Source: Candidatus Cloacimonadota bacterium (GTDB taxonomy: Bacteria; Cloacimonadota; Cloacimonadia; Cloacimonadales; JAIOQZ01). Taken from it: a DNA stretch of 64,000 nucleotides. This document shows, piece after piece, positions 40,237-49,189 of this stretch (position 1 is the first letter of the stretch; each line of letters starts with the position of its first letter). The position numbers and the translations under genes were made by a program. The stretch covers positions 1 through 64,000 of the forward strand of contig JAIOQZ010000024.1 of the NCBI GenBank assembly GCA_021108395.1, given 5' to 3'. The notes under the pieces were generated by a model. The model ran no database searches, was not told the DNA's origin, and worked only from the letters and a program-made list of their open reading frames with translations.

Positions 40237-41028
40237 CTATTCGAGCACATAGCGGAACTTGATAACGGCGTTGTGCCAGGTACCTTCGGGGGCGGCGTCG
40301 AACAGCCAGCCACGGGCAGCGTCGAGTGAGGCGGCATCAAAGGCCGGCCCCAGCTTGCGCACCACCATTGCATCCACCGCACGGCCATCGGGGGTGATGT
40401 CTATGCGCACATATACCGTACCCACAACCTGCTCGGCGGCTGGGTATTCAGGGATAACACGCTTGCGCACGCCACGTGCCACTTCTCTCTGGCTTGAATC
40501 GTACACCAGCACCTCGCCCTGCACAGCCTGGCTGCCGGCGTCGTCCTGAGCGCCCTGCTGCGCCAGGCGCTGTTCAAGACGGCTGAAATAGTCATCGCCG
40601 GCGGGAGCGCTGATGCCGGCGGTTGCAGAACGGGCGCCGGAGCTGTCCTGCTGCGCGGTGACCGGCACGATGGCGTCATCGTCGTCGCGCATATAGGGTG
40701 TCTGTTCGTCACTGCGGACGAACGGCCTGGCCTCGTAGTCAGACGCGCCGCTTTCGCCGGCCAGTTCATGGCGGACAGTCTGTGGTGGGCGCAGAGCGCT
40801 TTCCGGCGAGCCGTCGCCACGAAAAACATCACCGGACACCGCGTTGGGAAACCCGGTGCGCACCTGCATGAGCCGTACCCTTCGCGGGTCTTGCTCCGGC
40901 TTCTCATAGGCCGGCAGGCTTAACAGCATGGCCAGCGCCAGCAACAGAGCGTGCACGCCCAGCGAAGCCAATACGGCGCTGCGGGTTTCAGGGCGCAAAG
41001 GATGCTTCCGTATCGGGTTCACCGGCAA
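40237..41028 (-). CDS. tonB: TonB-type energy-transducing protein
   Basis: 263 residues with an N-terminal anchor (AVLASLGVHALLLALAMLLSL), a Pro/Asp-rich periplasmic linker and a C-terminal TonB domain (RVIPEYPAAEQVVGTVYVRI, ITPDGRAVDAMVVRKLG, ALDAARGWLFDAAP-like). The first codon of the long frame is TTG and overlaps exbD by 41 bases. A TTG at 40998 with GGAAG upstream and an 11-base overlap is a plausible true start. It is last in the exbB-exbD-tonB operon and energises outer-membrane uptake. Confidence 0.85.
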   Translation of the reverse strand: MPVNPIRKHPLRPETRSAVLASLGVHALLLALAMLLSLPAYEKPEQDPRRVRLMQVRTGFPNAVSGDVFRGDGSPESALRPPQTVRHELAGESGASDYEARPFVRSDEQTPYMRDDDDAIVPVTAQQDSSGARSATAGISAPAGDDYFSRLEQRLAQQGAQDDAGSQAVQGEVLVYDSSQREVARGVRKRVIPEYPAAEQVVGTVYVRIDITPDGRAVDAMVVRKLGPAFDAASLDAARGWLFDAAPEGTWHNAVIKFRYVLE

Positions 41029-41428
41029 TCACGTCGGTGGCGATGAAGAATTCGGGAGCGCCGGTGGCTCGCACAAGCTCGATGAGCCGCACCACCTGTT
41101 TCAATGATGTCTCCTCGTCGGCGTTGATAACCACCACCTGCTCGGGATTCTCGATGAGCATGTCGCGCAATCGCGCCGAGAGTTCGTCGGGCGCCAGCGG
41201 CTGCTCCACACCACCCAGAAACAGCTCGCCCTGCCGCGTCAGTGTCACCTTGATGTTCTCGGTGAACTCCTTTTGCGCCGTGGTGGCTGTGGGCAGGTCA
41301 ACCTTGATGCCGGACTGGGTGATGAAACTCGAGCTGATAAGCAGAAAAATGAGCAGGAGAAAGATAATATCGGTGAAGGATATGAGCGCCACCGAGCTTA
41401 TCCGTTTCTTCTGCAAGGCAATCTTCAC
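40988..41428 (-). CDS. exbD: ExbD/TolR family biopolymer transport protein
   Basis: 146 residues starting at a GTG that overlaps the exbB stop (GTGA). A single membrane helix carries the essential Asp (LISFTDIIFLLLIFLLISSS), then a periplasmic domain (IKVDLPTATTAQKEFTENIK, VVINADEETSLKQVVRLIEL). It forms the proton channel with ExbB and drives TonB. Complete. Confidence 0.9.
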   Translation of the reverse strand: MKIALQKKRISSVALISFTDIIFLLLIFLLISSSFITQSGIKVDLPTATTAQKEFTENIKVTLTRQGELFLGGVEQPLAPDELSARLRDMLIENPEQVVVINADEETSLKQVVRLIELVRATGAPEFFIATDVIAGEPDTEASFAP

Positions 41429-42039
41429 TTAAACTTCCTCAGCGTGGCCAGAAAAACGTCCAGCGATTCGCCAAGCTCCTGCCCCACCGCTTCCAGTCGA
41501 TCCACAAAGTAGTTGTAGAACAGAATCGCAAAGATGCCCACGGTCAACCCGCCGATGGTGGTGATGAGCGCCACCCAGATGCCACCGGCCAGAAACTGGA
41601 TGTCGGCGGTGCCAATCTGTTCGAGCTTCATGAACACATCGACCATGCCGATGACCGTGCCCAGAAACCCGACAAGCGGGGCGATGGCGGCAAAGGTGGA
41701 CAACAGGCCCAGCCCTCGTTCGAGACGGTGAACCTCTTTGGCGGCGGCTGTCTCCATAGCTCGGCGGCTTTCCTCCTGCCCCAGTTCGAGCGCAGCCAGC
41801 GTCTTGGCAATGATGGCGGCGATGGGAAACTGCGGGTGAGTCTCGCAGAACTGGATGCTCGTCTCGATGCTGCCTGACTGTAGGTGGCCGTAAACCTCAG
41901 CGAGAAAGTTGTCCTTGTTGCGCAGGGCACGGTTGAACTTGATGAAGCGTTCGACGACGATAAAAACTACTGCCACCGATACGGCCAGTAGTACAAGCAT
42001 CAGGGGGCCGCCTTTAGCGGCGATGGTGAAAAGACTCAT
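41425..42039 (-). CDS. exbB: ExbB/TolQ/MotA-type proton channel protein
   Basis: 204 residues from ATG at 42039 with GGAGG upstream; the frame to 42111 is longer than needed. Three membrane helices: one N-terminal (LMLVLLAVSVAVVFIVVERF) and two C-terminal (GLLSTFAAIAPLVGFLGTVIGM, GIWVALITTIGGLTVGIFAI), with the family motif APLVGFLGTVIGMVDVFMKL. Its stop overlaps exbD. No tonB-dependent receptor gene is seen nearby. Confidence 0.9.
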   Translation of the reverse strand: MSLFTIAAKGGPLMLVLLAVSVAVVFIVVERFIKFNRALRNKDNFLAEVYGHLQSGSIETSIQFCETHPQFPIAAIIAKTLAALELGQEESRRAMETAAAKEVHRLERGLGLLSTFAAIAPLVGFLGTVIGMVDVFMKLEQIGTADIQFLAGGIWVALITTIGGLTVGIFAILFYNYFVDRLEAVGQELGESLDVFLATLRKFK

Positions 42040-42220
42040 GGCGCCTCCGGGTACATAAGGTGATTCCTCTATAGATTGATTGGGGTTGCCTGTCAAACAA
42101 ATCTTGGGCAATAATGCCTCGGCTCCGGAAAATGTTTTGACAACACCTCTTGCGAGGCCCGTTTATGTAAACGGTCAATGCTATAGAACATTACAAATGG
42201 CAGATGAGCGGCAAACGCAG

Positions 42221-42245
42221 AAGACAGGGGTTCCGCTCCTGTCTC
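42221..42245 (-). repeat. Dispersed hairpin repeat, copy 4
   Basis: AGACAGG / CCTGTCT (42222-42228, 42238-42244), nine-base loop, immediately downstream of the GTPase stop. It resembles copy 2 after ileS. A partial match (CGCCCCTGTCTTA) also lies at 10898-10910 after the C25 peptidase gene. Likely terminator-like. Confidence 0.65.
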
Positions 42246-43481
42246 TTATCGTTGGAAGAGACGTTCTATGTGACGGACGGCTTCGCTGATTCGCAACTTG
42301 AGTTCGCGGCGGGATGGCCTGCGCCCACCCTGTTGTTTCAGCTTGTAAACAATCAACTCGCTCACCTCGCGCACACGGTCGTTGATCCACTGCTGCGTGG
42401 GCTTCTCGCCATGAGCGAACCAGTTCACGGCCCCCACGCCCATCACCAGGGTGGTGGCAGCGGCAACCGACGCGCTGAGAACGTAGCCAGGGATGCCTCC
42501 CAGCTTGGAAAGCTGCTGAAAGGCCAGGCGCGAAGCCAGCCCCACCCCGAAGGTGGTGATAATCTCTTTCGCGTTGCGAACACTGAGCTTGCGACCATAG
42601 ATACGCGCAATGGTGAGCACCATCCCCGCCTGAATGCCCAGCAGGGGAATCAGGTCGGCGATGGGGATGGGCGTGAGGCCGACAACCCCGGCGCTGGCAG
42701 TGGCCGGCAAAATGCGCTGCCAGGCCAGTTTGCGGCGATAGTGCGGCAGCGCTTCACCCAGCGCCGCCAGCAGCGCAGGCTCCTGCTTGGCAATGGCCAG
42801 TACAACGCGGCCCACGTTGCGTCCGCGTGTGGCCACAGTGCCCAGCACCTGTGCCGGTTCGAGGTCGAGGGCGCGAGCCGCCTGCTCGATAGACTCCGGT
42901 GCCTGCCTGCCCACAGTGTCGATCTTGTTCAGCAGCACGATGAAGGGCTTGCCCAGCGCTTTCAGGTCGGCGTACAGCTCCTGCTCGTGGCGGGTGACGC
43001 CATGACTGGCGTCAAACATGATGACGAGGAAATCGGCGGCGGCGGCAGTGTCGAAGGCGATTGCCTTTTCGCGCTCGCCCAAATCGCCAACGGCGTCGGC
43101 GCCGGGGGTGTCGGCCAGCACAAACACGCTGGCGTCCGACTCGCTCATCTCGCGGGTCACGCCGGGCAGCGGGCCGGTTTGCGCCCGGTCGGCCTTGCGC
43201 AGAATAATGCGGTTGAACATGGTTGACTTGCCGCTGTTGGCCGGGCCCACGATGGCCACGCGGTGTTTGGTTTTCACCACCGGCGCGTATTGGTCGGCCA
43301 CGATGCGCAGCACGTCCTGTAACGGACGGATGGTGCGTGGAATGAGCGAGAACAAGTCGCCCATCTCGTGTCGCTGTTCCTCGTTCATGCCGCCCCAGAC
43401 CTGCTGCAGGTGGTCACGAACGCTGTCGGGGAATTCCTTGAACAGGCTCACATGGCTGCTACTGTCATCCTGTTGGCTCAT
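42246..43481 (-). CDS. Era-like GTPase with C-terminal membrane-associated (DUF697-like) domain
   Basis: 411 residues taking the second ATG (43481), because AGGAGG sits one base from the first. G1 GPANSGKSTMFNR, G3 LADTPGADAVGD and G4 LNKIDTVGR are all present in the first 210 residues. The C-terminal half has hydrophobic amphipathic stretches (VVGLTPIPIADLIPLLGIQAG, GYVLSASVAAATTLVMGVGA) as in DUF697-type GTPases. Likely a membrane-bound switch. It follows the M48 and cyclase genes closely, so the three probably form an operon. Confidence 0.85.
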   Translation of the reverse strand: MSQQDDSSSHVSLFKEFPDSVRDHLQQVWGGMNEEQRHEMGDLFSLIPRTIRPLQDVLRIVADQYAPVVKTKHRVAIVGPANSGKSTMFNRIILRKADRAQTGPLPGVTREMSESDASVFVLADTPGADAVGDLGEREKAIAFDTAAAADFLVIMFDASHGVTRHEQELYADLKALGKPFIVLLNKIDTVGRQAPESIEQAARALDLEPAQVLGTVATRGRNVGRVVLAIAKQEPALLAALGEALPHYRRKLAWQRILPATASAGVVGLTPIPIADLIPLLGIQAGMVLTIARIYGRKLSVRNAKEIITTFGVGLASRLAFQQLSKLGGIPGYVLSASVAAATTLVMGVGAVNWFAHGEKPTQQWINDRVREVSELIVYKLKQQGGRRPSRRELKLRISEAVRHIERLFQR

Positions 43482-43493
43482 CATTCCTCCTGG

Positions 43494-44705
43494 TCAAATG
43501 TGGCCTGTGTCCCGCCAGCGTTGCGGGTTGCGCACTCCGCGCTCTGGAAGCTGCCGCAGAGTCTGGCGCAGCCAGGTAATGCGCATGCGGGTGAGTTCGG
43601 GGCGATAGTGATCGTTGTTGCTCTGGCGCTCCTGCAAGCGGATGAGCAGATCGAGAAAGACGCTGGGGTCGTAACCGGTGCGTAAAACGTAGATGCAGGC
43701 CAGTTGATCGGCTTCCTTTTCGTAGTCATCCAGACGACCTTGCACAAGGTATTCGTACATCTTGAATATCTCGTCCTCGAGGTCCTGCTCGATGATGCTG
43801 GTGGACTCGTCAAACCCGCCGAATTCGTCGTCCAGCTCGGCAAACGCGCCCTCTGCCCCGATGTGATGCGCCCGCTCCTGTAGTTCGAGCATACCGTGCT
43901 TGCGAGCCACATGCGCCATCTCGTGAGCCAGCACACAGGCCAGCTCGGCCTCGTTGTGGATGCTCTGTAGCATACCCCTGGTGACGAGAATCAGCCCGCC
44001 GGGGAAGGCGTAGGCGTTGGCCTGCGGGATGTCGAGAATGAAAACGCGAAACGGCACGTCGAACACGTCGGTGTTCTCGGCGACGAGGTGGCAGACATTG
44101 TTGACGTAGCGCGTCCAGGTGGCGTTGGGCCACAGGCCATATTCGGCAACGACACCGCTGGCCAGCGCAACGCCGGTTATCTCTTCGCGGTCACTGAACC
44201 AGTCGGAACCCTCGAATTCGGGGAGGCGTGGCTTGCGGCTCGAATCGATATCGTATCTGCGTCTGGAGGCTTTGCGGAAGGCTTTGAAATCCGTGGGTTC
44301 AACTATCGGTCGCAGCAAGAATTCGGCAACGCCGATGTCACCCTCGAACCTGCGGGCGATGCCGGCGGCGAAGCCTTTGGCTCCGGCAGACATGCCGTGC
44401 CGCGTGATGCGTACGCTCAGTGAGTCGTTGCGCGGAGTGCGCAGCCCAGCGCTGCCCACCAGCGGCTGAGTTGCCCGAAGCGGCAGCCAGCCTATGGTAT
44501 CGCGCCAACTAACGCGGTACCAGCCAACCGTTGTTTCGAGCACCTGGCACTCGGCGCCCTCGTCAACGCGGGTGAGGATGGGGTAATAGCTGCCCGGGCC
44601 TTCACGCAGCATGCTGCGTGGACGCAGCACAGACACGGAAGCGGCGGCCAACAGCGCTGCAAGCAGCAGCAGAATGGCGGTGACTATCAAAGCGTTGCGT
44701 TTCAT
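43494..44705 (-). CDS. M48 metallopeptidase with N-terminal SH3-like domain
   Basis: 403 residues. An N-terminal anchor or signal (LIVTAILLLLAALLAAASVSV) leads to an SH3b-like module (SMLREGPGSYYPILTRVDEG, TVGWYRVSWRDTIGWL). The M48 domain has AHEMAHVARKHG (HExxH) and the third-ligand region EKEADQLACIYVLRTGYDP. SH3b modules usually bind the cell wall, so a periplasmic or surface protease is likely. The ATG overlaps the cyclase stop (ATGA). Confidence 0.85.
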   Translation of the reverse strand: MKRNALIVTAILLLLAALLAAASVSVLRPRSMLREGPGSYYPILTRVDEGAECQVLETTVGWYRVSWRDTIGWLPLRATQPLVGSAGLRTPRNDSLSVRITRHGMSAGAKGFAAGIARRFEGDIGVAEFLLRPIVEPTDFKAFRKASRRRYDIDSSRKPRLPEFEGSDWFSDREEITGVALASGVVAEYGLWPNATWTRYVNNVCHLVAENTDVFDVPFRVFILDIPQANAYAFPGGLILVTRGMLQSIHNEAELACVLAHEMAHVARKHGMLELQERAHHIGAEGAFAELDDEFGGFDESTSIIEQDLEDEIFKMYEYLVQGRLDDYEKEADQLACIYVLRTGYDPSVFLDLLIRLQERQSNNDHYRPELTRMRITWLRQTLRQLPERGVRNPQRWRDTGHI

Positions 44706-46834
44706 TTTCTCTCCAGTGTAAGAATTCCATCCCAGTCCTGTGGCGGATTATGCCGGAAACGATGACAGCGGTCAAGCATTTCCTCGGCTGCGGGGTCACT
44801 CCAGGGCGGCGCGGCAAGCTCGGCGAAGCGCGCCATAGCGCCTGCCCAGTCCCCCGCACGGTACAACGCCAGCCCCTCGTGATATGTTTCCAGCCAGGCG
44901 GGCTTGTCGTCCACGCCGTGTTCGCCGATAATCTCGAAGATGCGCGTGGGCGTGTCCTTGCCCTTCACCCGTAATGTGTCGAGCTCGCGGCAGATGATAA
45001 CCTCGTTCACCTGCGCCCAGGTGGACTCGCTGATGACCGTGCCGATACCATAGATTTTGCCCACTCCTTCGAGTCGCGCCGCCAGGTTCACGGGGTCGCC
45101 GATGGCTGTGTAGTCCATACGCTTCACCGAGCCAATATTACCCACGATGATGACTCCGGTGTTGATGCCGACGCGAGTGTGGGTGTGAAAGTAGGCGGCG
45201 CCGGTTTCATCGGTGAGGGCGCGGTGAAAACGCTGATGCTCCAGGGCGGCGCGGCAGGCCAGCAGGGCGTGGTCTGGCGTTGCCAGCGGTACGCCGAACA
45301 GCGCCATGACGCCATCGCCGGTGAACTTGTCTAACATCCCCTGATGGGCGAAGAGAATCTCGGTGAACTCGGTGAAATACTGATTGAGCAGATGGACGAG
45401 TTCGCGAGGCCTCTTGGTCTCAGCAAAAGGGGTGAAGTCGGCAATGTCGGTGAACAGCACCGTCGCCTCGGCCTCTTCGCCACCCATCTCCACCGACTCA
45501 GGGTCTTCCATCAGCTGCGCTACGACATCGGGATGATTGTAGCGCGTAAAGATGTGGCGAATCTGATTCTTGGCGCGGCCTTCCATCATATAGTTCAGGG
45601 TGGCGCTGAACAGCCAGGTGATAACGAACCCGGTACCCAGCGTCATGATGGGCAACAACAGACGCCAGCGCAGCCATGCAGTGACGGCGGCGGCCACCAG
45701 CAGAACGAGAACCAGCGCGGCGCCCGGCAACGACCAATTGAGCGGCAACCGCACCGAGCCGTAGTAAACCACGAAGCAAACGCCCAGCAGCAGCAGCAGC
45801 GACACCCACGAAGGCGCCTCGCGCACGAAGTCCTGCCGCAGGTAGTTCGACAATACAGTCGCCCAGATTTCCATGCCGGGGAAAATGCGGTCGGTGGGCG
45901 TGGTCTTGAGGTCGAGCAAGCCGCCGGCGATGGCTCCGACGATGATGTACTTGCCGTCAAACAGCGACGGCGGCAGAGCAGGCTCGCGCCCGGTGGCCAT
46001 CTGATGCACCGAGAGAATGATGTCGCGCATCGGGTAATACGAAAAGGGGCCATCCAGAGCGCCGGCGCCGTACCAGTTGACGCGAAAACGCCCGTCGGCG
46101 CCCACGGGAATGAACAGACTGTCCAAACGCACGCCCTCGCGGTCGGCCGCATCGACGCCCAGGTTCTCGCCGGTCATCAGTCCGGCCAGTCCCATCTGCG
46201 GCAGCATTCGCCCCTGCACATCATAGAACAGGGGGATGCGCCGGATCACGCCGTCGGCGTCGGGACGCACATTGATGACACCCACTTGCGCCGCGGCGTC
46301 GAGATAGTGTGGAATCGGAGACAGAACGCCGGCAAAGCCAGCTTCGACAAATCTGGGGGCGCATGCCGCCGTCAGCGTATGGCGTTCGAGCCTGTCGGGC
46401 ACGTTTGTCGAGTCTGGTACGAGCTGCATAGCCTGCACCACATGGCCATTGGCCCGCATGGCGCCAGCCAGGATGTCGTCCTCCATGAAGAAATCCTCGC
46501 CGGTAAATTGCAAATCGAACAGCACTGCGCGGGGAGCGCCGCCGGCAGCGAAATAGGAAAGCATACCCTCATAGAAGCCACGCGGCCAGGGCCAGCTTGC
46601 GCCCAGTCGGCTCACATAGGCGAGACTGCCGTCATCGATGGCCACCAGCACCACGTTTGTGTCGGCGCGAGCCGAAGCGGGAAATAGCTGGAATCGCAGG
46701 TCTTCGGCCCGTCGTTCGAGGTCGCGCAGGATGGGCAATCCCTGCACCCACCACGAAACGAGCGCCAGCAACACCGCCACCAACGCGGCGACGGGCAGGG
46801 TCTTGTACAGCTTGGCAAGGCGCAGTCGCTTCAT
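44702..46834 (-). CDS. CHASE2-domain class III adenylate cyclase
   Basis: 710 residues. An N-terminal helix, then an extracytoplasmic CHASE2 sensor (~40-370: LEVRRAEDLR-like start, VVLVAIDDGSLAYVSRLGAS, YIIVGAIAGGLLDLKTTP), three helices (~375-440), and a class III cyclase domain (~480-660). Both metal Asp residues are visible (VLFTDIADFTPFAE; DKFTGDGVMALFG), plus the Lys of DKFTGDG and the Asp of YTAIGDPVN that favour ATP over GTP, and NLAARLE. A short helical tail follows. It would turn an envelope signal into cAMP. It heads a run with the SH3-M48 peptidase and GTPase. Confidence 0.9.
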   Translation of the reverse strand: MKRLRLAKLYKTLPVAALVAVLLALVSWWVQGLPILRDLERRAEDLRFQLFPASARADTNVVLVAIDDGSLAYVSRLGASWPWPRGFYEGMLSYFAAGGAPRAVLFDLQFTGEDFFMEDDILAGAMRANGHVVQAMQLVPDSTNVPDRLERHTLTAACAPRFVEAGFAGVLSPIPHYLDAAAQVGVINVRPDADGVIRRIPLFYDVQGRMLPQMGLAGLMTGENLGVDAADREGVRLDSLFIPVGADGRFRVNWYGAGALDGPFSYYPMRDIILSVHQMATGREPALPPSLFDGKYIIVGAIAGGLLDLKTTPTDRIFPGMEIWATVLSNYLRQDFVREAPSWVSLLLLLGVCFVVYYGSVRLPLNWSLPGAALVLVLLVAAAVTAWLRWRLLLPIMTLGTGFVITWLFSATLNYMMEGRAKNQIRHIFTRYNHPDVVAQLMEDPESVEMGGEEAEATVLFTDIADFTPFAETKRPRELVHLLNQYFTEFTEILFAHQGMLDKFTGDGVMALFGVPLATPDHALLACRAALEHQRFHRALTDETGAAYFHTHTRVGINTGVIIVGNIGSVKRMDYTAIGDPVNLAARLEGVGKIYGIGTVISESTWAQVNEVIICRELDTLRVKGKDTPTRIFEIIGEHGVDDKPAWLETYHEGLALYRAGDWAGAMARFAELAAPPWSDPAAEEMLDRCHRFRHNPPQDWDGILTLERK

Positions 46835-46896
46835 GAAGCCTCTTCGAGGCGGCAGGTGGCATCGAGCTTCTGTTGCTGCATTGAACCTCCAGGAAA

Positions 46897-48165
46897 TTAC
46901 TCAGGCTGGCATGGGTCGAGGCGAATCAAGGCCTCGGGGAGGGAAGCGTCGAGCCAGAAGGTTTGGTTGTCAACAAGAATCACCCAGCGTTCGGGGGGCA
47001 GGTAGCGGAAAACGCGGCCATCTTCGTTGGTGCGAACCGGCAGGAACTGCGGACTGTCGTCCCAATCGGGGAAGCTCACCCGTACGCCAGGCAGCGGCTC
47101 ACCCGCAGGGTTCACTACCTGAATGGCCACCAGGTTCTGGTGCAACATGCGCAGCGCCTCACGACACGCGCCCCAGTGCTTTGCCTCGATGCGCCGGAGC
47201 TGCTCCACCGGCGGGTGAATGACACCAGCGCCCTCGCCAGTGGGCAGTTGCACGTTGCCACCCACTTCGATGGTGAACGCATAGGTTCGATGAGCTGCGT
47301 AAATGTAGTTTCGGGCATAGCCGCGAGGGAAATTTCGGCCAGTGAACACCTCGTAGAAGCCGGGGGTGTAGTCCCGCGGGAGCCAGGCGGCCAGGCGATT
47401 AGCACGTTCGCACATGGTCGGCCAGTCTGGTGAATCTTCCTGCTCGAGCCGCCACGGGAAAAAGATGCGCTCCGAGAATGCTCCGGTGGCCGAACTGTGA
47501 TAGAACAAGGCCATAGCAGGGCGCTCCCGCTCGAAGAAGGCCATCATCGCCTCGGTTTCGGGTTCGGAGGCGGGCCAGGGGCCTTTGTAATAGTCGCTGT
47601 GAGGAGCTGTGTGGTAGTCCTGTTCCCAGAACACTGGATAATTCTTGTTGAGGTCAACGCCGTCCAGAACGAGATCGAATACCCCGTCCCAGTCGCTGTC
47701 GGTGTCGTTCTTGCGCTTGAGAAAGTAGCGCCCGCCGGCCACCCAGCGCCAGCCTTCCACACACACAACCGGCACAAACCACACCTCGCTGGCGTTCACC
47801 AGCCGTGTCAGCTCGGCGTCCACCCCATAGGCCTCGACCAGGCGCCGGGCATTGTGCAGCACAATCTCCAGCCCCAACACCTCCTCCCCCTGATGGGAGC
47901 CGCAGAAGAGAATGGCCGGTTCGGCTGGTTCATCGCGGTCGGCGTTGTCGGAAACGCGCAGCGCCACAATGGGCAGTCCGCGTGTGCCCGAAAAGCCCAG
48001 CGTGTCGATGTGAACGATGTCGGGACGCAACGCCGCGATGTCCGCCAGGCGGTCATGCAGCTCCCAGGGCTGCGTGTAGGCGGCCGCGAGAGGGTAGTGA
48101 TTGACCTGCCCCACAGCGGTGGCAACCAGACTGAGCAGGCAGACGAAACTGGCGATGCGCATCAT
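46897..48165 (-). CDS. M14 family zinc carboxypeptidase, secreted
   Basis: 422 residues with a signal peptide (MMRIASFVCLLSLVATAVGQ). Zinc ligands in CGSHQGEEVLG (HxxE) and FYHSSATG, substrate region GVDLNKNYPVFWE, and catalytic Glu in TIEVGGNVQ. A C-terminal carboxypeptidase-regulatory-like beta domain follows (VVNPAGEPLPGVRVSFPD, DGRVFRYLPPERWVI). All expected M14 catalytic elements appear. Likely digests peptides outside the cytoplasm. No clear RBS; it is separated from the cyclase gene by about 60 bases. Confidence 0.85.
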   Translation of the reverse strand: MMRIASFVCLLSLVATAVGQVNHYPLAAAYTQPWELHDRLADIAALRPDIVHIDTLGFSGTRGLPIVALRVSDNADRDEPAEPAILFCGSHQGEEVLGLEIVLHNARRLVEAYGVDAELTRLVNASEVWFVPVVCVEGWRWVAGGRYFLKRKNDTDSDWDGVFDLVLDGVDLNKNYPVFWEQDYHTAPHSDYYKGPWPASEPETEAMMAFFERERPAMALFYHSSATGAFSERIFFPWRLEQEDSPDWPTMCERANRLAAWLPRDYTPGFYEVFTGRNFPRGYARNYIYAAHRTYAFTIEVGGNVQLPTGEGAGVIHPPVEQLRRIEAKHWGACREALRMLHQNLVAIQVVNPAGEPLPGVRVSFPDWDDSPQFLPVRTNEDGRVFRYLPPERWVILVDNQTFWLDASLPEALIRLDPCQPE

Positions 48166-48254
48166 GTATGCAGATTATCCGCAAGCCTGGTGTCGTCAAG
48201 AAATAGATTGACGCCACGCCGCCGTGATGCAGAGTTTCTTTTAAGGGGGAGCTG

Positions 48255-48815
48255 ATGAGCAACCGTGAACGCCTGGCGCAGGTGGCCGAAACCGAGTCCG
48301 GCGCCCGCCACACAGCCGACATGCCCGGCAATGCAGGTTCGCTGGTAGAGAAATACCTCGCGCCCTTCCGCCGCATACTCGACCAGCGTGCCGGTACGCA
48401 ACAGTTCGAGGACAACGCGGTCGGCTTTGCCTGGTGCGGCGCATTCGCTCACTGGTGCTGCCGAGCGGCCGGCTTCGACCTGCCGCTGCAACCTCAGGAG
48501 CAGTCGCCCACATTTGCTCTGGTGAGCGCCTGGCGCCAGTGGGCTGTTCTGGGTGACGGGGCGAGTTGGTTCGCGCCGGAGGATTTCTCTCCGCAACGCG
48601 GTGATCTCGTCGTCTATCGCCATCTCAGCCATCCCCTGCGCGACGACTGCCACCTCGGCGTGGTGGTGGGCATCAGCCCCAGCGGCAAGACGCTGTACAG
48701 CGCCGAGGGCAATGTCGTCTTTGGCCGGTACGGCGAAGGGCGACGCACACAAATCAAACGCCGCCGCCGACACGGACAGCGGGTCATGGGTTTCATTCGC
48801 CTACACGAAAACTAA
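48255..48815 (+). CDS. CHAP-like cysteine amidohydrolase/peptidase
   Basis: 186 residues, GGGGGAG before ATG, no signal peptide. The CHAP layout is clear: Cys in FAWCGAFAHWCCRAAG (about residue 61), FSPQRGDLVVYR, His in DDCHLGVVVGISPSGKTLYS, then SAEGNVVFG. Such domains cut peptidoglycan amide bonds. Lack of an export signal suggests use by a holin-like or other route, or a cytoplasmic role. Alone on the plus strand with the next small gene 12 bases downstream. Confidence 0.8.
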   Translation: MSNRERLAQVAETESGARHTADMPGNAGSLVEKYLAPFRRILDQRAGTQQFEDNAVGFAWCGAFAHWCCRAAGFDLPLQPQEQSPTFALVSAWRQWAVLGDGASWFAPEDFSPQRGDLVVYRHLSHPLRDDCHLGVVVGISPSGKTLYSAEGNVVFGRYGEGRRTQIKRRRRHGQRVMGFIRLHEN

Positions 48816-48826
48816 AAGGGGGAACA

Positions 48827-49162
48827 ATGAATCCTGGAGTTATCGGAGGAATACTGGGAGCGGTGTTAGGGTTGGTCGGCGGCATCATCGGTAGCTGGAT
48901 GTCCATCCGCAACACAAACTCGCCCCGTGAGAAACGCTTCATGATACAGGTCGGCATCGTCTGGTGGATTGGCATCATCATCTTTCTGGGGCTGCTCTTC
49001 CTGCTGCCCCAGAACTGGCGCTGGTTCATGTGGATTCCCTACTCGATCCTGCTGCCTGTGGCCATCATCACCGGCAACCGCAAGCAGAACCGCATCCGCC
49101 GCGAGGAACAGGAAAAGCAGGAAACATCGCCCCAACCGGAAGAACCAGCCGCCCAGCCATGA
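48827..49162 (+). CDS. Small membrane protein, hypothetical
   Basis: 111 residues with three likely helices: VIGGILGAVLGLVGGIIGSW, VGIVWWIGIIIFLGLLFLL and WFMWIPYSILLPVAIITG. A charged tail rich in Arg, Glu, Gln and Pro ends at QPEEPAAQP. RBS GGGGG. It may be co-transcribed with the CHAP gene. No family is recognised. Confidence 0.7.
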   Translation: MNPGVIGGILGAVLGLVGGIIGSWMSIRNTNSPREKRFMIQVGIVWWIGIIIFLGLLFLLPQNWRWFMWIPYSILLPVAIITGNRKQNRIRREEQEKQETSPQPEEPAAQP

Positions 49163-49189
49163 GGAATTGGCGTGATCGAGGCTAGTTCG

